From positions 1 to 64,000 of the forward strand of contig CAWCGF010000004.1 of assembly GCA_963794955.1 (NCBI GenBank): a stretch of DNA of 64,000 nt, in the 5' to 3' direction. A program made the translations under genes and the position numbers. How positions within the stretch are numbered: position 1 is the first letter of the stretch; the number at the start of each line of letters is the position of its first letter. Positions 1 through 7,752 of the stretch are shown here, in pieces. The notes below the pieces were generated by a model. That model was not told the origin of the DNA. It saw only the letters and a program-made list of their open reading frames with translations, and did not search any database. This DNA comes from JAFDVL01 sp963794955 (GTDB taxonomy: Bacteria > Acidobacteriota > Blastocatellia > RBC074).

Positions 1-32
1 TAGCAAAGAAAACTGCTAACACCTCATTAACC

Positions 33-60
33 GTGCCGCGCCTCTCCCTTCAAACCCACC
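33..60 (-). repeat. 3' half of the hairpin into which the outer group II intron inserted
   Basis: Read on the minus strand directly after the outer intron, this stretch carries TTTGAA (54-49) and GGCGCGGCAC (42-33). These pair with TTCAA (4937-4933) and GTGCCGCGCC (4956-4947) on the other side of the intron. If the intron is removed in silico the two halves form one imperfect hairpin. The layout (outer arm, unpaired spacer, inner arm) resembles an integron attC site, but the 3' core reads GAGAGGC instead of the consensus GTTRRRY, so the assignment is tentative. Another GTTAG lies at 20-16 near the window edge. Confidence 0.5.
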
Positions 61-80
61 GGCTACGGAAAGCGGCTACG

Positions 81-156
81 GTTACAGTAGGCGAGGGAAT
101 CGCTTCCCCCGCCCCTGCTGCAAAACCGTGCATGCTACTTTCATAACACACGGCTC
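81..156 (-). ncRNA. Domains V and VI of the outer group II intron
   Basis: Domain V is a 34-nt hairpin at 156-123 on the minus strand with arms GAGCCGTG and CACGGTTT. Domain VI follows (about 119-81), with GGCGGGG pairing to CCCTCGCC and a bulged A, the likely branch point, eight nucleotides before the 3' end. The maturase stop codon TGA (160-158) lies two nucleotides upstream of domain V. Confidence 0.85.
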
Positions 157-157
157 C

Positions 158-1018
158 TCAATCGTGCAGTACCGGACACGCATACCGACGGCGCTCCTGC
201 GACGTTTTCCGAATGTGGCAGTAGCGGTGTAACAATTGGAAGTTCGACCTTTTATCGCCACCGTCTTCACGGCGCGCGACAAGGTGGTCTATCTCCATTA
301 CAGCACCCGCTTTGAAGTAACCACCGCACTGCGGACATTTCCCCTGCTGTTGTTTCAGCAAGCGCGCCACTCTCGGCGCGACTCCGGGATGATGCCCGCG
401 TCTGCTGCTCCAATAAACCTCGTCACCATCGAACGGGCTGCGTTTGCCTTGTACCTTGACGTGCCGTTTGATCGGTGTCTCGGCGTGGTCGCGCAGCCGT
501 TTGCCGCCCTTGCGTGGTACGAAATCCAAGCGCCCTCCCTCGCGGTGAAAGTACTTGTTGTACCCCGCCTTGAGCGACTTCTGCGGATGGCGATACCTGA
601 TCCAAGCTCGCAGTTGTTGCCGCAACTCGCAGTCCAATTTGCCGAACGTCTCCTTGCTACAGACCGTCGAGAAGTAGTTACTCCACCCCCGAATAACAGG
701 ATTGAGCGCATCAATAAATCGCTCCTGACTGTCGTTTCGCTGGCGGCGAATAACTTCCACTACCTGGCGACGGTGACGCTCGATGGACTTCCGGCTCGGT
801 TTGATGATCGTCTTGTAACCGCGCTTTGACATCTTCACCCAATACTGCCGGATGTTGAAGCCTAGAAAATCGAATCCCGCTTCGCCTTCCGTTACTTCCA
901 AGGTATGCGTGATCCGCGTCTTGCTCGGTTTCAATTCCAATCCCATCCCGCTCAGTTGCGCGGCGATCAACGCCTGACATTGCTCGATTACTTGACGGTC
1001 AGGATGTAACACAACCAG
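158..1018 (-). CDS. Group II intron reverse transcriptase/maturase, C-terminal exon (outer intron)
   Basis: This is the 3' half of the outer intron's protein. Its first codons read LVVLHPDRQ, which follows the RT active-site YADD in intact maturases. Then come the end of the RT palm, the thumb/maturase domain X (RGWSNYF motif) and a C-terminal HNH nuclease with paired zinc cysteines (CPQC) and an EIDHLVAR core, ending in HRYCH. The 5' half is at 3435-4232, and both halves join in frame only if the inner intron is spliced out. The frame is open without damage, so it may still be functional after splicing. No start codon is expected here: 1012 GTG is internal. Confidence 0.9.
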   Translation of the reverse strand: MVVLHPDRQVIEQCQALIAAQLSGMGLELKPSKTRITHTLEVTEGEAGFDFLGFNIRQYWVKMSKRGYKTIIKPSRKSIERHRRQVVEVIRRQRNDSQERFIDALNPVIRGWSNYFSTVCSKETFGKLDCELRQQLRAWIRYRHPQKSLKAGYNKYFHREGGRLDFVPRKGGKRLRDHAETPIKRHVKVQGKRSPFDGDEVYWSSRRGHHPGVAPRVARLLKQQQGKCPQCGGYFKAGAVMEIDHLVARREDGGDKRSNFQLLHRYCHIRKTSQERRRYACPVLHD

Positions 1019-1115
1019 GTCGGGTAGGCCGCTGGCGAGGTGACATCTGTTTGAGTGTTCCTTTTCCGTCGGCCCCCCACCGAACCAGGCGTACGCTTTT
1101 CAGAGTACCTGGCTC
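1019..1115 (-). ncRNA. Domains V and VI of the inner group II intron
   Basis: Domain V is the 34-nt hairpin 1115-1082 (GAGCCAGGTAC paired with GTACGCCTGGTTC). Domain VI follows and ends at 1019, with the bulged branch-point A at 1025. The inner maturase stop TGA (1102-1100) lies inside domain V, so the 5' strand of the catalytic hairpin is also coding sequence. Confidence 0.85.
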
Positions 1116-2923
1116 TCCAGTGTTTTCTTGTTCGCGGTTGCCCTTCGTTGGCTCATCCGACCCGTGTGAATGTCGCTATGACATTGGCGGCACACGACGA
1201 GGGTTTTGCGCTGTCGTGCGGCCATCACTTGTACCCAGAACGGTGGGGTTGCCTGGCCTTTCCGCCCCAGGTCTTTGAGCTTCCGAATATGATGCACCTG
1301 AATGTTCTCCTGTGACCCGCACAACTCACACGTTGACGCCAAGAGCCGTCGTTCGAGTTCCGTGCGCGGGCCACAAATGAACTTTGGTGCCTCATTGAGA
1401 ACTGCTTTCCGATTTCGTGCCAAGGAAATCCCGCCCCATCGCGCCATTAACGGTAGACGTCCGTTGTTACGTTCGACCTTGATTTCCAGCCCCACGCGGG
1501 GGCCTTGGTCGGTTTGTATCATGGCTCGATAACGACGGTAGATTTCTCTCACACTGAGTTGTAACTTCAGCGCCAAGGTCTGCACCAAAGAACATTCCAT
1601 ACTCCATCGCAGGCGATTGAGTTGGTACAAGTTCAGTGCGAGACGGTAGTACTCCACAAGCCCCCGATACTCCTGCTGGTAGTGCGCCACGATACTGAAG
1701 GCCGAATCGTGGGCCAGTTCCGGTCGGTGGATCGGCTTGCCGTGCTGGCGGTAACGCTGACTTTTTGCCTGGATTACCTCTAACGGTACTTGCAGCGCAA
1801 TCTGTCCATTGATACTGCGATGACCACGGCGGTCGAGTTTGTGGTTGTTTTTGAGTACCGTGATTTCGTAGCCGAGAAAGCGCGCCCGTTCTGTGTGTGC
1901 GTGCGTGATCAGGGTTTTGGCCGTCGAGAGTTCCAGTTTGAGTTCCTCTCGTAAGAACAATCCGATTTCACGCTTGATTTCTTCGGCTTCGCACCGCGGG
2001 CCGCTAAATCCGAGCAGCCAATCGTCGGCGTAGCGCAAATAGCGGAGTCGGCGATAATTGGCATCGGTCGGATCAAGGGAAGGATGCTGTTGCATCGCAC
2101 GACGCAGCAGCCGGGCCTCTTTATACCGCCCGGCTTGCTCCAAAAGCTTGGCTTGCTTCTGAAGCCGTTGCCAGGGCGGATTGATGCGACGTCGGTTCCC
2201 ACGGTTATATCTTGGCACGAGCACCTGCTCGACAAACTGATCAAGTTTGCTCAAGTAGATATTGGACAGGATGGGACTGACCACTGCGCCCTGCGGACTA
2301 CCGCTGAGCGTCGCGTAGTAACGCCATTCTTCCAGATACCCCGCCTTGAGCAGGTTCTCCATCAAGCGGAGAAACCGATTATCGTGGATTTTCTCGCGTA
2401 GTGTTGCTAACAAGACTTGATGGTCTAAAGAATCAAAACAACGCGCAATATCGCCTTCCACGAACCATTTTGTCCCGACCCATTTATGGTAAATCTCCTG
2501 CAACGCCGTATGACAGCCGTGCTGTGGGCGGAAACCGTGGGACGCCGGACTGAATTGCGGTTCGTAATACGCTTCCAGCAGGAGGCGTATGACTTCTTGC
2601 AGCAACTTATCCGACCAGCACGGAATGCCCAACGGACGTTTCTTCTTGGAGTTCTTTTTCTCAAGATAAACGCGTCGGACGGGCTTCCAGCGGTATCGTT
2701 CAAAGCGTAAGGCCTGAATGATCTCGCCGATTTTCTCCCGCGACATTCCGTCCACAGTTTCTTTTGTCGTTCCGGGTGTCATCGCCCCGGCGTTGGCATA
2801 GATTCGACCATAAGCAAATAGGTACAAATCGGGATTGAACAGTTGTCGGTAAACGTCTTCCAAGGGCAGTCCTCGCTGCCCGCGTTCATGAATGATTCCC
2901 AAGACAGTTGCGGCGTTTCGCAT
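1100..2923 (-). CDS. Group II intron reverse transcriptase/maturase (inner intron)
   Basis: A 607-residue intron-encoded protein, intact. It shows an RT finger/palm with RPLGIP and SHGFRP blocks, GSPQGAVVSPIL (RT motif 4), the catalytic YADDWLLGF, a domain X region, and a C-terminal HNH endonuclease with CELCG, VHHIRK and CRQCHSDIH. Such proteins help the intron fold, splice, and retrohome by target-primed reverse transcription. It lies wholly inside the inner intron and runs through to the first strand of domain V. The long linker between motif 4 and YADD (basic, QKQAKLLEQAGRYKEARLLRR) is seen in other members with mitochondrial-like RTs. Start chosen at ATG 2923; a downstream start is possible. 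Confidence 0.93.
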   Translation of the reverse strand: MRNAATVLGIIHERGQRGLPLEDVYRQLFNPDLYLFAYGRIYANAGAMTPGTTKETVDGMSREKIGEIIQALRFERYRWKPVRRVYLEKKNSKKKRPLGIPCWSDKLLQEVIRLLLEAYYEPQFSPASHGFRPQHGCHTALQEIYHKWVGTKWFVEGDIARCFDSLDHQVLLATLREKIHDNRFLRLMENLLKAGYLEEWRYYATLSGSPQGAVVSPILSNIYLSKLDQFVEQVLVPRYNRGNRRRINPPWQRLQKQAKLLEQAGRYKEARLLRRAMQQHPSLDPTDANYRRLRYLRYADDWLLGFSGPRCEAEEIKREIGLFLREELKLELSTAKTLITHAHTERARFLGYEITVLKNNHKLDRRGHRSINGQIALQVPLEVIQAKSQRYRQHGKPIHRPELAHDSAFSIVAHYQQEYRGLVEYYRLALNLYQLNRLRWSMECSLVQTLALKLQLSVREIYRRYRAMIQTDQGPRVGLEIKVERNNGRLPLMARWGGISLARNRKAVLNEAPKFICGPRTELERRLLASTCELCGSQENIQVHHIRKLKDLGRKGQATPPFWVQVMAARQRKTLVVCRQCHSDIHTGRMSQRRATANKKTLESQVL

Positions 2924-3434
2924 CTCGCGTACCTCGCTGTTTGAGTTTCCGTAACACCTGTCGCCCTTCCCCTTGTAGTTGGCTTTCCCAACCGCTGAGT
3001 ACTATGGCGACTCCGTCACCCTGGGACTCGCGTCCCGTAGGTGATCCCATATTCCCTCGACGTCAGACGTCACGAGCGCAACGTAGGTGGCTTGTCCGTC
3101 CCCTTGAATCAGATCGTTTCTGATCGTTCATCACGCGGAAGGTTTGGATGACGACGACTTTGCCATCCTATCGTGATGACTCCGCCTTAAGACGTTGTGG
3201 TCGGAGGATGTACGCTTTCATCCCTGGAGACTGAGCTTCAAACAATGCGGTCTTCACCATATTGCGCGGGTCTTGCAGCACAAGGTCATAAACGTCTTCT
3301 GACCCTTCCTGCGTTAACGGCATGCTATTGTTCCGTTTGGCTTTCACCAGTGGGTAAGCCGTTGACCCAAAGGTCTGTTCTTCCGAACCTCTCCTTTCTG
3401 TGAAAGGGATCTGACGCCGGGTGATATGGCGCAC

Positions 3435-4232
3435 ATCGTCCGCGTAACGTATCAGCGCCGGTTTGTTACGGCCCGGATACCTATGCTCGATCAGTTCTTC
3501 CAAACCGTGCAGCGCAATGTTGGCTAACAGCGGCGAGATCGTACCGCCTTGCGGTGTACCCGCCGCGGTCGGAAATAACTCGCCCTTGTCCACCACTCCG
3601 GCCTTCAGCCACGCCTTGATCTGGCGCGTGACTGCCGGATTGGCGTCAATCTTTCGCAACAATGTCGCGTGGTCAATGCGGTCGAAGCATTTGGCGATGT
3701 CCGCATCCAAAGCCCATTTCGGTTTTTGGTTGATTTGGACATAGATCGCTCCGACGGCATCCCAGGTACGTCCCGGACGAAAACCATAGCTGTTGGCTTC
3801 GAACTGCGCTTCCCATTCCGGTTCCAGGACTAACTTAACCAAACTCTGTTTGGCGCGGTCAGCGATGGTCGGAATGCCCAACGGTCGCGTTTCGTTCGTG
3901 CCCGGTTTGGGTATTTCCACCCGGCGCACGGCAGACGCTTCCTCCTCAAGTTGCAGTTCGTCAACCAGTTTCATCCGCTCGGTCGGGGTGAGGCTGGCTT
4001 TGCCATCCACACCCGGCGAACGTTTGCCCCGGTTATCTTGCGTCACCTGACGCACGGCCAGTAATCTGGCTGTTCGGGAACGTAACAAGAGTTTTTGAAG
4101 CCGGCGGACTTGCTTTCGATTACCACCTTCGGCGGCTCGATAGATGCGCTTTTGGAGCTTGTAGACCGTCCGTTCAGCCTGCGGCCACTTGACGCTCTCC
4201 CCTTTATACATCGGTCGCAATGCCGTGTTCAT
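3435..4232 (-). CDS. Group II intron reverse transcriptase/maturase, N-terminal exon (outer intron)
   Basis: The 5' half of the outer maturase: N-terminal RVT_N-type region (WPQAERTVYKLQKRIYRA), then RT blocks (SPGVDG, RPLGIPTIADR, YGFRPGR), the catalytic-domain IAKCFDRIDH, AAGTPQGGTISPLLANI and RYADD. It stops being a maturase exactly at the second Asp of YADD, where the inner intron begins; reading on gives unrelated residues to a stop at 3168. I chose ATG 4232 because GGAG lies upstream; GTG 4268 is an alternative. Joined to 1018-158 the protein would be about 552 residues. Without splicing of the inner intron the RT lacks its palm end and is inactive. Confidence 0.9.
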
Positions 4233-4931
4233 AACGTCTGCACTCCTACTCGTACCTCTATCTTCCACACGACTGTGCTCATGTCAGCTTATTCGTTTGG
4301 CTTTCCCAAAGGCTTTTGCTTCTTGAGCAATCCTGTTCCGCACGGCATCCGGTTGACACCTGCTCAAGTTACTCCGGGTTACTCTGAGTCAGCGCGGATG
4401 TTATTCCGTTTTACTCAGTGTTATCCGAAATGGCTCGTCACGAGAGAGCCGCGTCGGGGTTACCCCGTTCCTCAGTTCCGTTTGATGTGACGGGCAGGAC
4501 CTCACTCTTCGCCGGGTTTATGTGGAGTGTCGCTGAGTCGGTTCCAGAAACGCTCAGCCCCTAGCCTTACCATTTTGGTCGTAGCCTGACTAATCCGCGT
4601 TGGCTACTTCATCCTAACGACGATTCAAGCGTGAGTTCAGCATAAAGTTTATCCATTCGCCACTGTGCTCGACGGGATTCCCGGTCGGATTCCGAGTGAC
4701 CGCCTTTGCGCCCCGCATTTGGGATTGATGGTCAGTCGCTACCCAAGGGGCGATGCTTTCACCGTGACACTAACGGGGCAGGAATTTCACCTGCACGAAA
4801 CTGAAGTTATCAAAGAAAAACCAGCGAGTAACCTATTTACTCGCCGACTGTTTCCCAACTCCCTTTCTCCCGGTCAGTTACCGTCTGAGTAATCAGTTGT
4901 AACTGAACGGTTTCAGGGAAACGGGTCGCAC

Positions 4932-4960
4932 GTTGAATAGATGTTAGGCGCGGCACCGGA
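4932..4960 (-). repeat. 5' half of the intron insertion hairpin, with attC-like inverse core GCCTAAC
   Basis: On the minus strand, downstream of the small zinc-ribbon gene, this stretch reads GTGCCGCGCC (4956-4947), overlapping GCCTAAC (4949-4943), then ATTCAAC up to the intron border. GCCTAAC fits the integron inverse-core consensus RYYYAAC, and ATTCAAC sits where attC sites have their second box. The partner arm lies at 33-54 beyond the intron. An 11-base inverted repeat (ATGTTAGGCGC at 4941-4951, GCGCCTAACAT at 5362-5372) encloses the small gene, as cassette boundaries would. Confidence 0.5.
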
Positions 4961-4976
4961 ACATGACGCCTTCTCT

Positions 4977-5261
4977 TTACTCTTTCAACTTTTTCGGCTC
5001 TGAGTTTATTCGCTCCAGCACACCCGGCTGCTCACCTTCAAAATTCTGGTAACGCCGCAAGTCCTCATCAGTAAAATTGACAGCAAGTTGTAGATGATGG
5101 CAGTGAAGGCAACCGTAGGCGCGAATACTGCGAGTGCCAAACACGAACATACTTTTCCAGATGGGGACCGCTTCCAGCTTAAAGCCAGTCGAACTTCCGA
5201 CCGAAGTATCCATCAGAGTACCTTCAACAAGCGCGACACTACCACATGCTACACACTTCAT
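4977..5261 (-). CDS. Small zinc-ribbon protein in a possible integron-type gene cassette
   Basis: A 94-residue protein beginning MKCVACGS. It has CxxC at the N-terminus and a second CLHC pair about 50 residues on (RAYGCLHCHHLQL), suggesting one structural zinc site. The middle part (EAVPIWKSMFVFGTR) is hydrophobic but too short for a clear membrane span. I chose ATG 5261, which has AAGGGG about 9 nt upstream, over the in-frame TTG at 5279. No specific family or function is recognised. It stands alone on the minus strand, bounded by the GTTAGGC/GCCTAAC pair described separately, the arrangement of a promoterless integron cassette. Confidence 0.65.
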   Translation of the reverse strand: MKCVACGSVALVEGTLMDTSVGSSTGFKLEAVPIWKSMFVFGTRSIRAYGCLHCHHLQLAVNFTDEDLRRYQNFEGEQPGVLERINSEPKKLKE

Positions 5262-5363
5262 GCTCCAAATCCCCTTCAAGAAATAATAATTTTAGCCAGA
5301 CGCTACGACGGCAATCCTAAGATTGTGCTTCCGAGACATTTATTTGTAAATGACGGGATAAGC

Positions 5364-5370
5364 GCCTAAC
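5364..5370 (-). other. Possible integron core site (GTTAGGC) upstream of the small gene
   Basis: Read on the minus strand this is GTTAGGC, matching the recombination core GTTRRRY, about 100 bases before the zinc-ribbon gene. Its mirror GCCTAAC follows the gene at 4949-4943. Upstream of it I find no convincing hairpin partner for a full attC and no integrase gene in the window, so this may be an isolated cassette or a chance match within an inverted repeat. Confidence 0.35.
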
Positions 5371-5610
5371 ATAAATTCGGCCAAAGTGAGATGTGATATT
5401 ATCTCCCCTCTTCGCAAGTGCCGCCGGGAAAATGATTTTAGAAAACTTACTTTCCCCACGCGGTTCTTGTGAAGCAAGGCGCGATAAACGCCTCATCTGT
5501 TGGCAAGTACTTACCCTTAGCATCATTGGTTATTTGTGGGATCATCAATCCGGTAAAAGCTCTTTTTCCGTATTTTACTTATTACGCAACCACTCAAGGA
5601 GACTTCTTTC

Positions 5611-6693
5611 ATGAGTACCCGACACTACACGCTTCCCATCGAACAAACCCAATGGCACATCCCCGGTTACGGAGCCGCGACGGTATTCAACTGGGAATAC
5701 GACGAAGGCCGTGACAAGCTGTTGCAGCTTTACGAAAAGGGCAAGAACAATCAATGGAACGCGACAAACCGCATTGACTGGTCAATTCAGATTGACCCGG
5801 AAGACCCGCTGGGGTTCCCGGATGAGTACCTGCCTATCTTTGGCTCGAACGAATGGAACAAGCTGAATAGGCAAGAACGTGCCAACGTCAAGCATCATTA
5901 CGAATCGTGGCGCTTTTCGCAGTTCCTGCACGGCGAACAGGGCGCGTTGATTTGCACCGCCAAGATCGTCCAAACAGTGCCGGATATTGATTCCAAGTTC
6001 TATGCCGCGACGCAGGTCATTGACGAAGCGCGTCATGTCGAAGTCTATTCGCGCTACCTACAAGAGAAGCTGCGACTGGCGTATCCGATCACCGGCCCCC
6101 TAAAAACATTAATCGAACAGGGCGTCAGCGATTCACGTTGGGACGTAACGTACCTGGCCATGCAGATCATCATCGAAGGGCTGGCGCTGGCCGCGTTCAA
6201 CGTCATCCGCGATCTGGCAAAAGAGCCATTGGGGCGCGCGATCAACGCATACGTGATGCAGGACGAAGCGCGGCACGTCGCCTTCGGGCGCTTTGCGTTG
6301 CGCGATTACTATCCACAACTGAGCAGCCAGGAAATGGCCGAACGCGAAGACTTCGTGATCGAAGCCTGCTACCTGATGCGCGACCGCTTTCTGTCCGAAG
6401 AAGTATGGGAGCGATTGGGCTTGAATGTCGCGGAATGTGTTGAATTTCTGGATGCTTCACCCTTGATGCGCGAATTCCGGCGCATGCTCTTCACGCGCAT
6501 TGTGCCAACCCTGAAGGACATTGGCCTATGGGGGCCACGCGTGCGCGAGACGTTTGTCAAAATGGAGGTCATGAGTTTTGCCGAAGCCAATCTGGATGAC
6601 CTATTCCGCCACGACGAAGCGGTTGCGGTAGAATTTGATCGCTTGATGACCGGGCGTGAAAAAGACATCGCTGAGGTTACAGCGCAAATCTAG
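5611..6693 (+). CDS. Ferritin-like diiron protein (AurF/R2-like oxygenase candidate)
   Basis: A 360-residue helical protein with a complete carboxylate-bridged diiron signature: E109 (LHGEQ), E139-A-R-H142 (DEARHVEVY), E189 (IIIEGLA) and E219-A-R-H222 (QDEARHVAF). Proteins of this type use an oxo-bridged iron pair for oxygenation or N-oxidation; the substrate cannot be read from sequence. The ATG at 5611 is preceded by AAGGAG nine bases upstream. It starts a plus-strand run with a PIG-L deacetylase 38 bases downstream, so the two may be co-transcribed. No signal peptide, so probably cytoplasmic. Confidence is high for the fold and low for the reaction. Confidence 0.85.
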   Translation: MSTRHYTLPIEQTQWHIPGYGAATVFNWEYDEGRDKLLQLYEKGKNNQWNATNRIDWSIQIDPEDPLGFPDEYLPIFGSNEWNKLNRQERANVKHHYESWRFSQFLHGEQGALICTAKIVQTVPDIDSKFYAATQVIDEARHVEVYSRYLQEKLRLAYPITGPLKTLIEQGVSDSRWDVTYLAMQIIIEGLALAAFNVIRDLAKEPLGRAINAYVMQDEARHVAFGRFALRDYYPQLSSQEMAEREDFVIEACYLMRDRFLSEEVWERLGLNVAECVEFLDASPLMREFRRMLFTRIVPTLKDIGLWGPRVRETFVKMEVMSFAEANLDDLFRHDEAVAVEFDRLMTGREKDIAEVTAQI

Positions 6694-6731
6694 TCGCTAT
6701 CTCAACACAATAAACACGAAGGGAAATCTCT

Positions 6732-7538
6732 ATGCCACTACGCATCATTGCATTCGGGGCGCACCCGGATGATTGCGAATTAAAAGCCGGCGGCGTTGCG
6801 GCCAAATGGGCGGCCCAAGGCCACAAAGTCAAATTCGTCGCAACGACCAACGGCGACGCTGGGCATTTTGCAATGTCCGGCACAGCCTTAGCCAGTCGTC
6901 GCAAAGCCGAAGTACAGCGGTGCGCCGAAATCCTCGGCATCGAAACCGAAGTCCTCGATATTCACGACGGCGAATTGTTGCCGACGCTCGAAAATCGCCA
7001 GACTATTACGCGCCTGATTCGGGAATGGCGGGCGGACATCGTGCTGTGCCATCGCACGAATGACTATCATCCCGATCATCGCTACACAGGCGTGTTGGTT
7101 GAGGATTCCGCCGTGCTGGTCGTCGCCAAATTCTTTGTGCCCGACATCCCGGCGCTCAGCCAGAATCCGATCTTTTTGTATTACTCCGACAACTTCAAAA
7201 AGCCCTACCCATTTGATCCCGCCGTCATTGTTGGCATTGACGACGTGATTGATAAAAAGCGCGCGGCGATTGAGGCGATGCCTTCGCAATTTGCCGACCG
7301 GGATTCGTGGTTCGGACGCTACCTACCCAACCTGCCAGAGGAAGATGAAGCGCGCCGCGTATACATTCGTGAGTGGCTGATTGACCAGGATGCAGATGTG
7401 GCGAATGACTATCGGAATTTGCTGGTGCAACGCTACGGAGCGCAAGGCCAGACGATCAAGTATGCGGAAGCGTTTGAGCTTTGCCAGTACGGCGCGCAAC
7501 CTTCGCCGCAGCAGTTGAACGAACTTTTCCCAAACTAA
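6732..7538 (+). CDS. PIG-L (LmbE) family deacetylase
   Basis: A 268-residue zinc-dependent N-deacetylase. The hallmark AHPDD lies at 10-14 (FGAHPDDCELKAGG) and the second metal motif HPDH at 113-116. These supply the His-Asp-His zinc site and the general base. Family members deacetylate N-acetylglucosaminyl conjugates or small N-acyl metabolites. The start ATG 6732 has AAGGGAAA just upstream. It follows the diiron gene closely on the same strand, which suggests an operon, perhaps for modification of an amino-sugar or amine metabolite (inference only). No signal peptide seen. Confidence 0.92.
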   Translation: MPLRIIAFGAHPDDCELKAGGVAAKWAAQGHKVKFVATTNGDAGHFAMSGTALASRRKAEVQRCAEILGIETEVLDIHDGELLPTLENRQTITRLIREWRADIVLCHRTNDYHPDHRYTGVLVEDSAVLVVAKFFVPDIPALSQNPIFLYYSDNFKKPYPFDPAVIVGIDDVIDKKRAAIEAMPSQFADRDSWFGRYLPNLPEEDEARRVYIREWLIDQDADVANDYRNLLVQRYGAQGQTIKYAEAFELCQYGAQPSPQQLNELFPN

Positions 7539-7572
7539 GGAATGGAAATTCAATAACGACGCCAGCGTCATG

Positions 7573-7713
7573 AACCACAGAGAACACGGAGCGCATGGAG
7601 TTTTTTTGACAGAATGGACAGGATTTGCCACCAGATTTACAAGCAACAGCCTGTCCATCCTGTTATAAATCCTATCCATCCTGTCTGGTATTTCTCTGTG
7701 CCCTCCGTGGTTT
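7573..7713. repeat. Nested palindromic intergenic element
   Basis: The outer arms are AACCACAGAGAACACGGAG (7573-7591) and its near inverse complement in 7692-7713 (TTCTCTGTG..CCTCCGTGGTT). Inside lie GACAGAATGGACAGGAT (7608-7624) and two inverse copies, CCTGTCCATCCTGT (7650-7663) and CCTATCCATCCTGTC (7671-7685). The element fills the gap between the PIG-L and patatin genes and codes for nothing plausible. From memory, very similar 'accacagag...ctctgtggt' palindromes occur between genes in many unrelated bacteria; I cannot search to confirm. Confidence 0.75.
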
Positions 7714-7752
7714 TGGCGTTCTTCTTCTGAAACCATTCATAAGGAAGGCGCA

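Larger units (their letters stand above)
1019..3434 (-). mobile_element. Inner group II intron inserted in the YADD codons of the outer maturase gene
   Basis: On the minus strand it starts GTGCG (3434-3430) immediately after the codons for YADD, and ends CCTACCCGAC (last base 1019). Excision joins TACGCGGACGAT to CTGGTTGTGTTA and restores Y-A-D-D-L-V-V-L exactly. A 34-nt domain V lies at 1115-1082 and a domain VI stem (GGGG-GGCCG with CGGCC-A-CCC, bulged A) just after. The leader 3434-2924 holds RNA domains I-III. Its own maturase is at 1100-2923. The size of 2416 nt is typical for ORF-bearing group II introns. The inner and outer maturases are clearly different lineages, so this is not self-duplication. 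Confidence 0.93.
81..4931 (-). mobile_element. Outer group II intron, itself interrupted by a second group II intron
   Basis: On the minus strand the element starts with the group II consensus GTGCG (4931-4927) and ends with a domain VI stem whose 3' side reads CCTACTGTAAC (ends at 81). A 34-nt domain V (156-123) opens with GAGCC, containing the catalytic AGC. The leader 4931-4233 holds RNA domains I-III and no other gene. The encoded maturase runs 4232-3435 and resumes at 1018-158 because the inner intron (3434-1019) splits it. Without the inner intron the element is 2435 nt, a normal size. The RT resembles chloroplast-like group II maturases with an N-terminal RVT_N region. Confidence 0.9.

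Noticed and set aside
3168..3434. Continuation of the outer RT reading frame beyond YADD
   Set aside because: The residues after YADD are translated intron RNA domain I and do not match any RT; the true continuation is at 1018.
158..4268. The two RT genes as a retron, DGR or Abi-type reverse transcriptase
   Set aside because: Both have maturase domain X plus HNH, GTGCG starts and 34-nt domain V hairpins, so they are group II introns.
7323..7736. Minus-strand frame of 137 codons across the gap before the patatin gene
   Set aside because: It is formed by the palindromic repeat and the antisense of the PIG-L gene.
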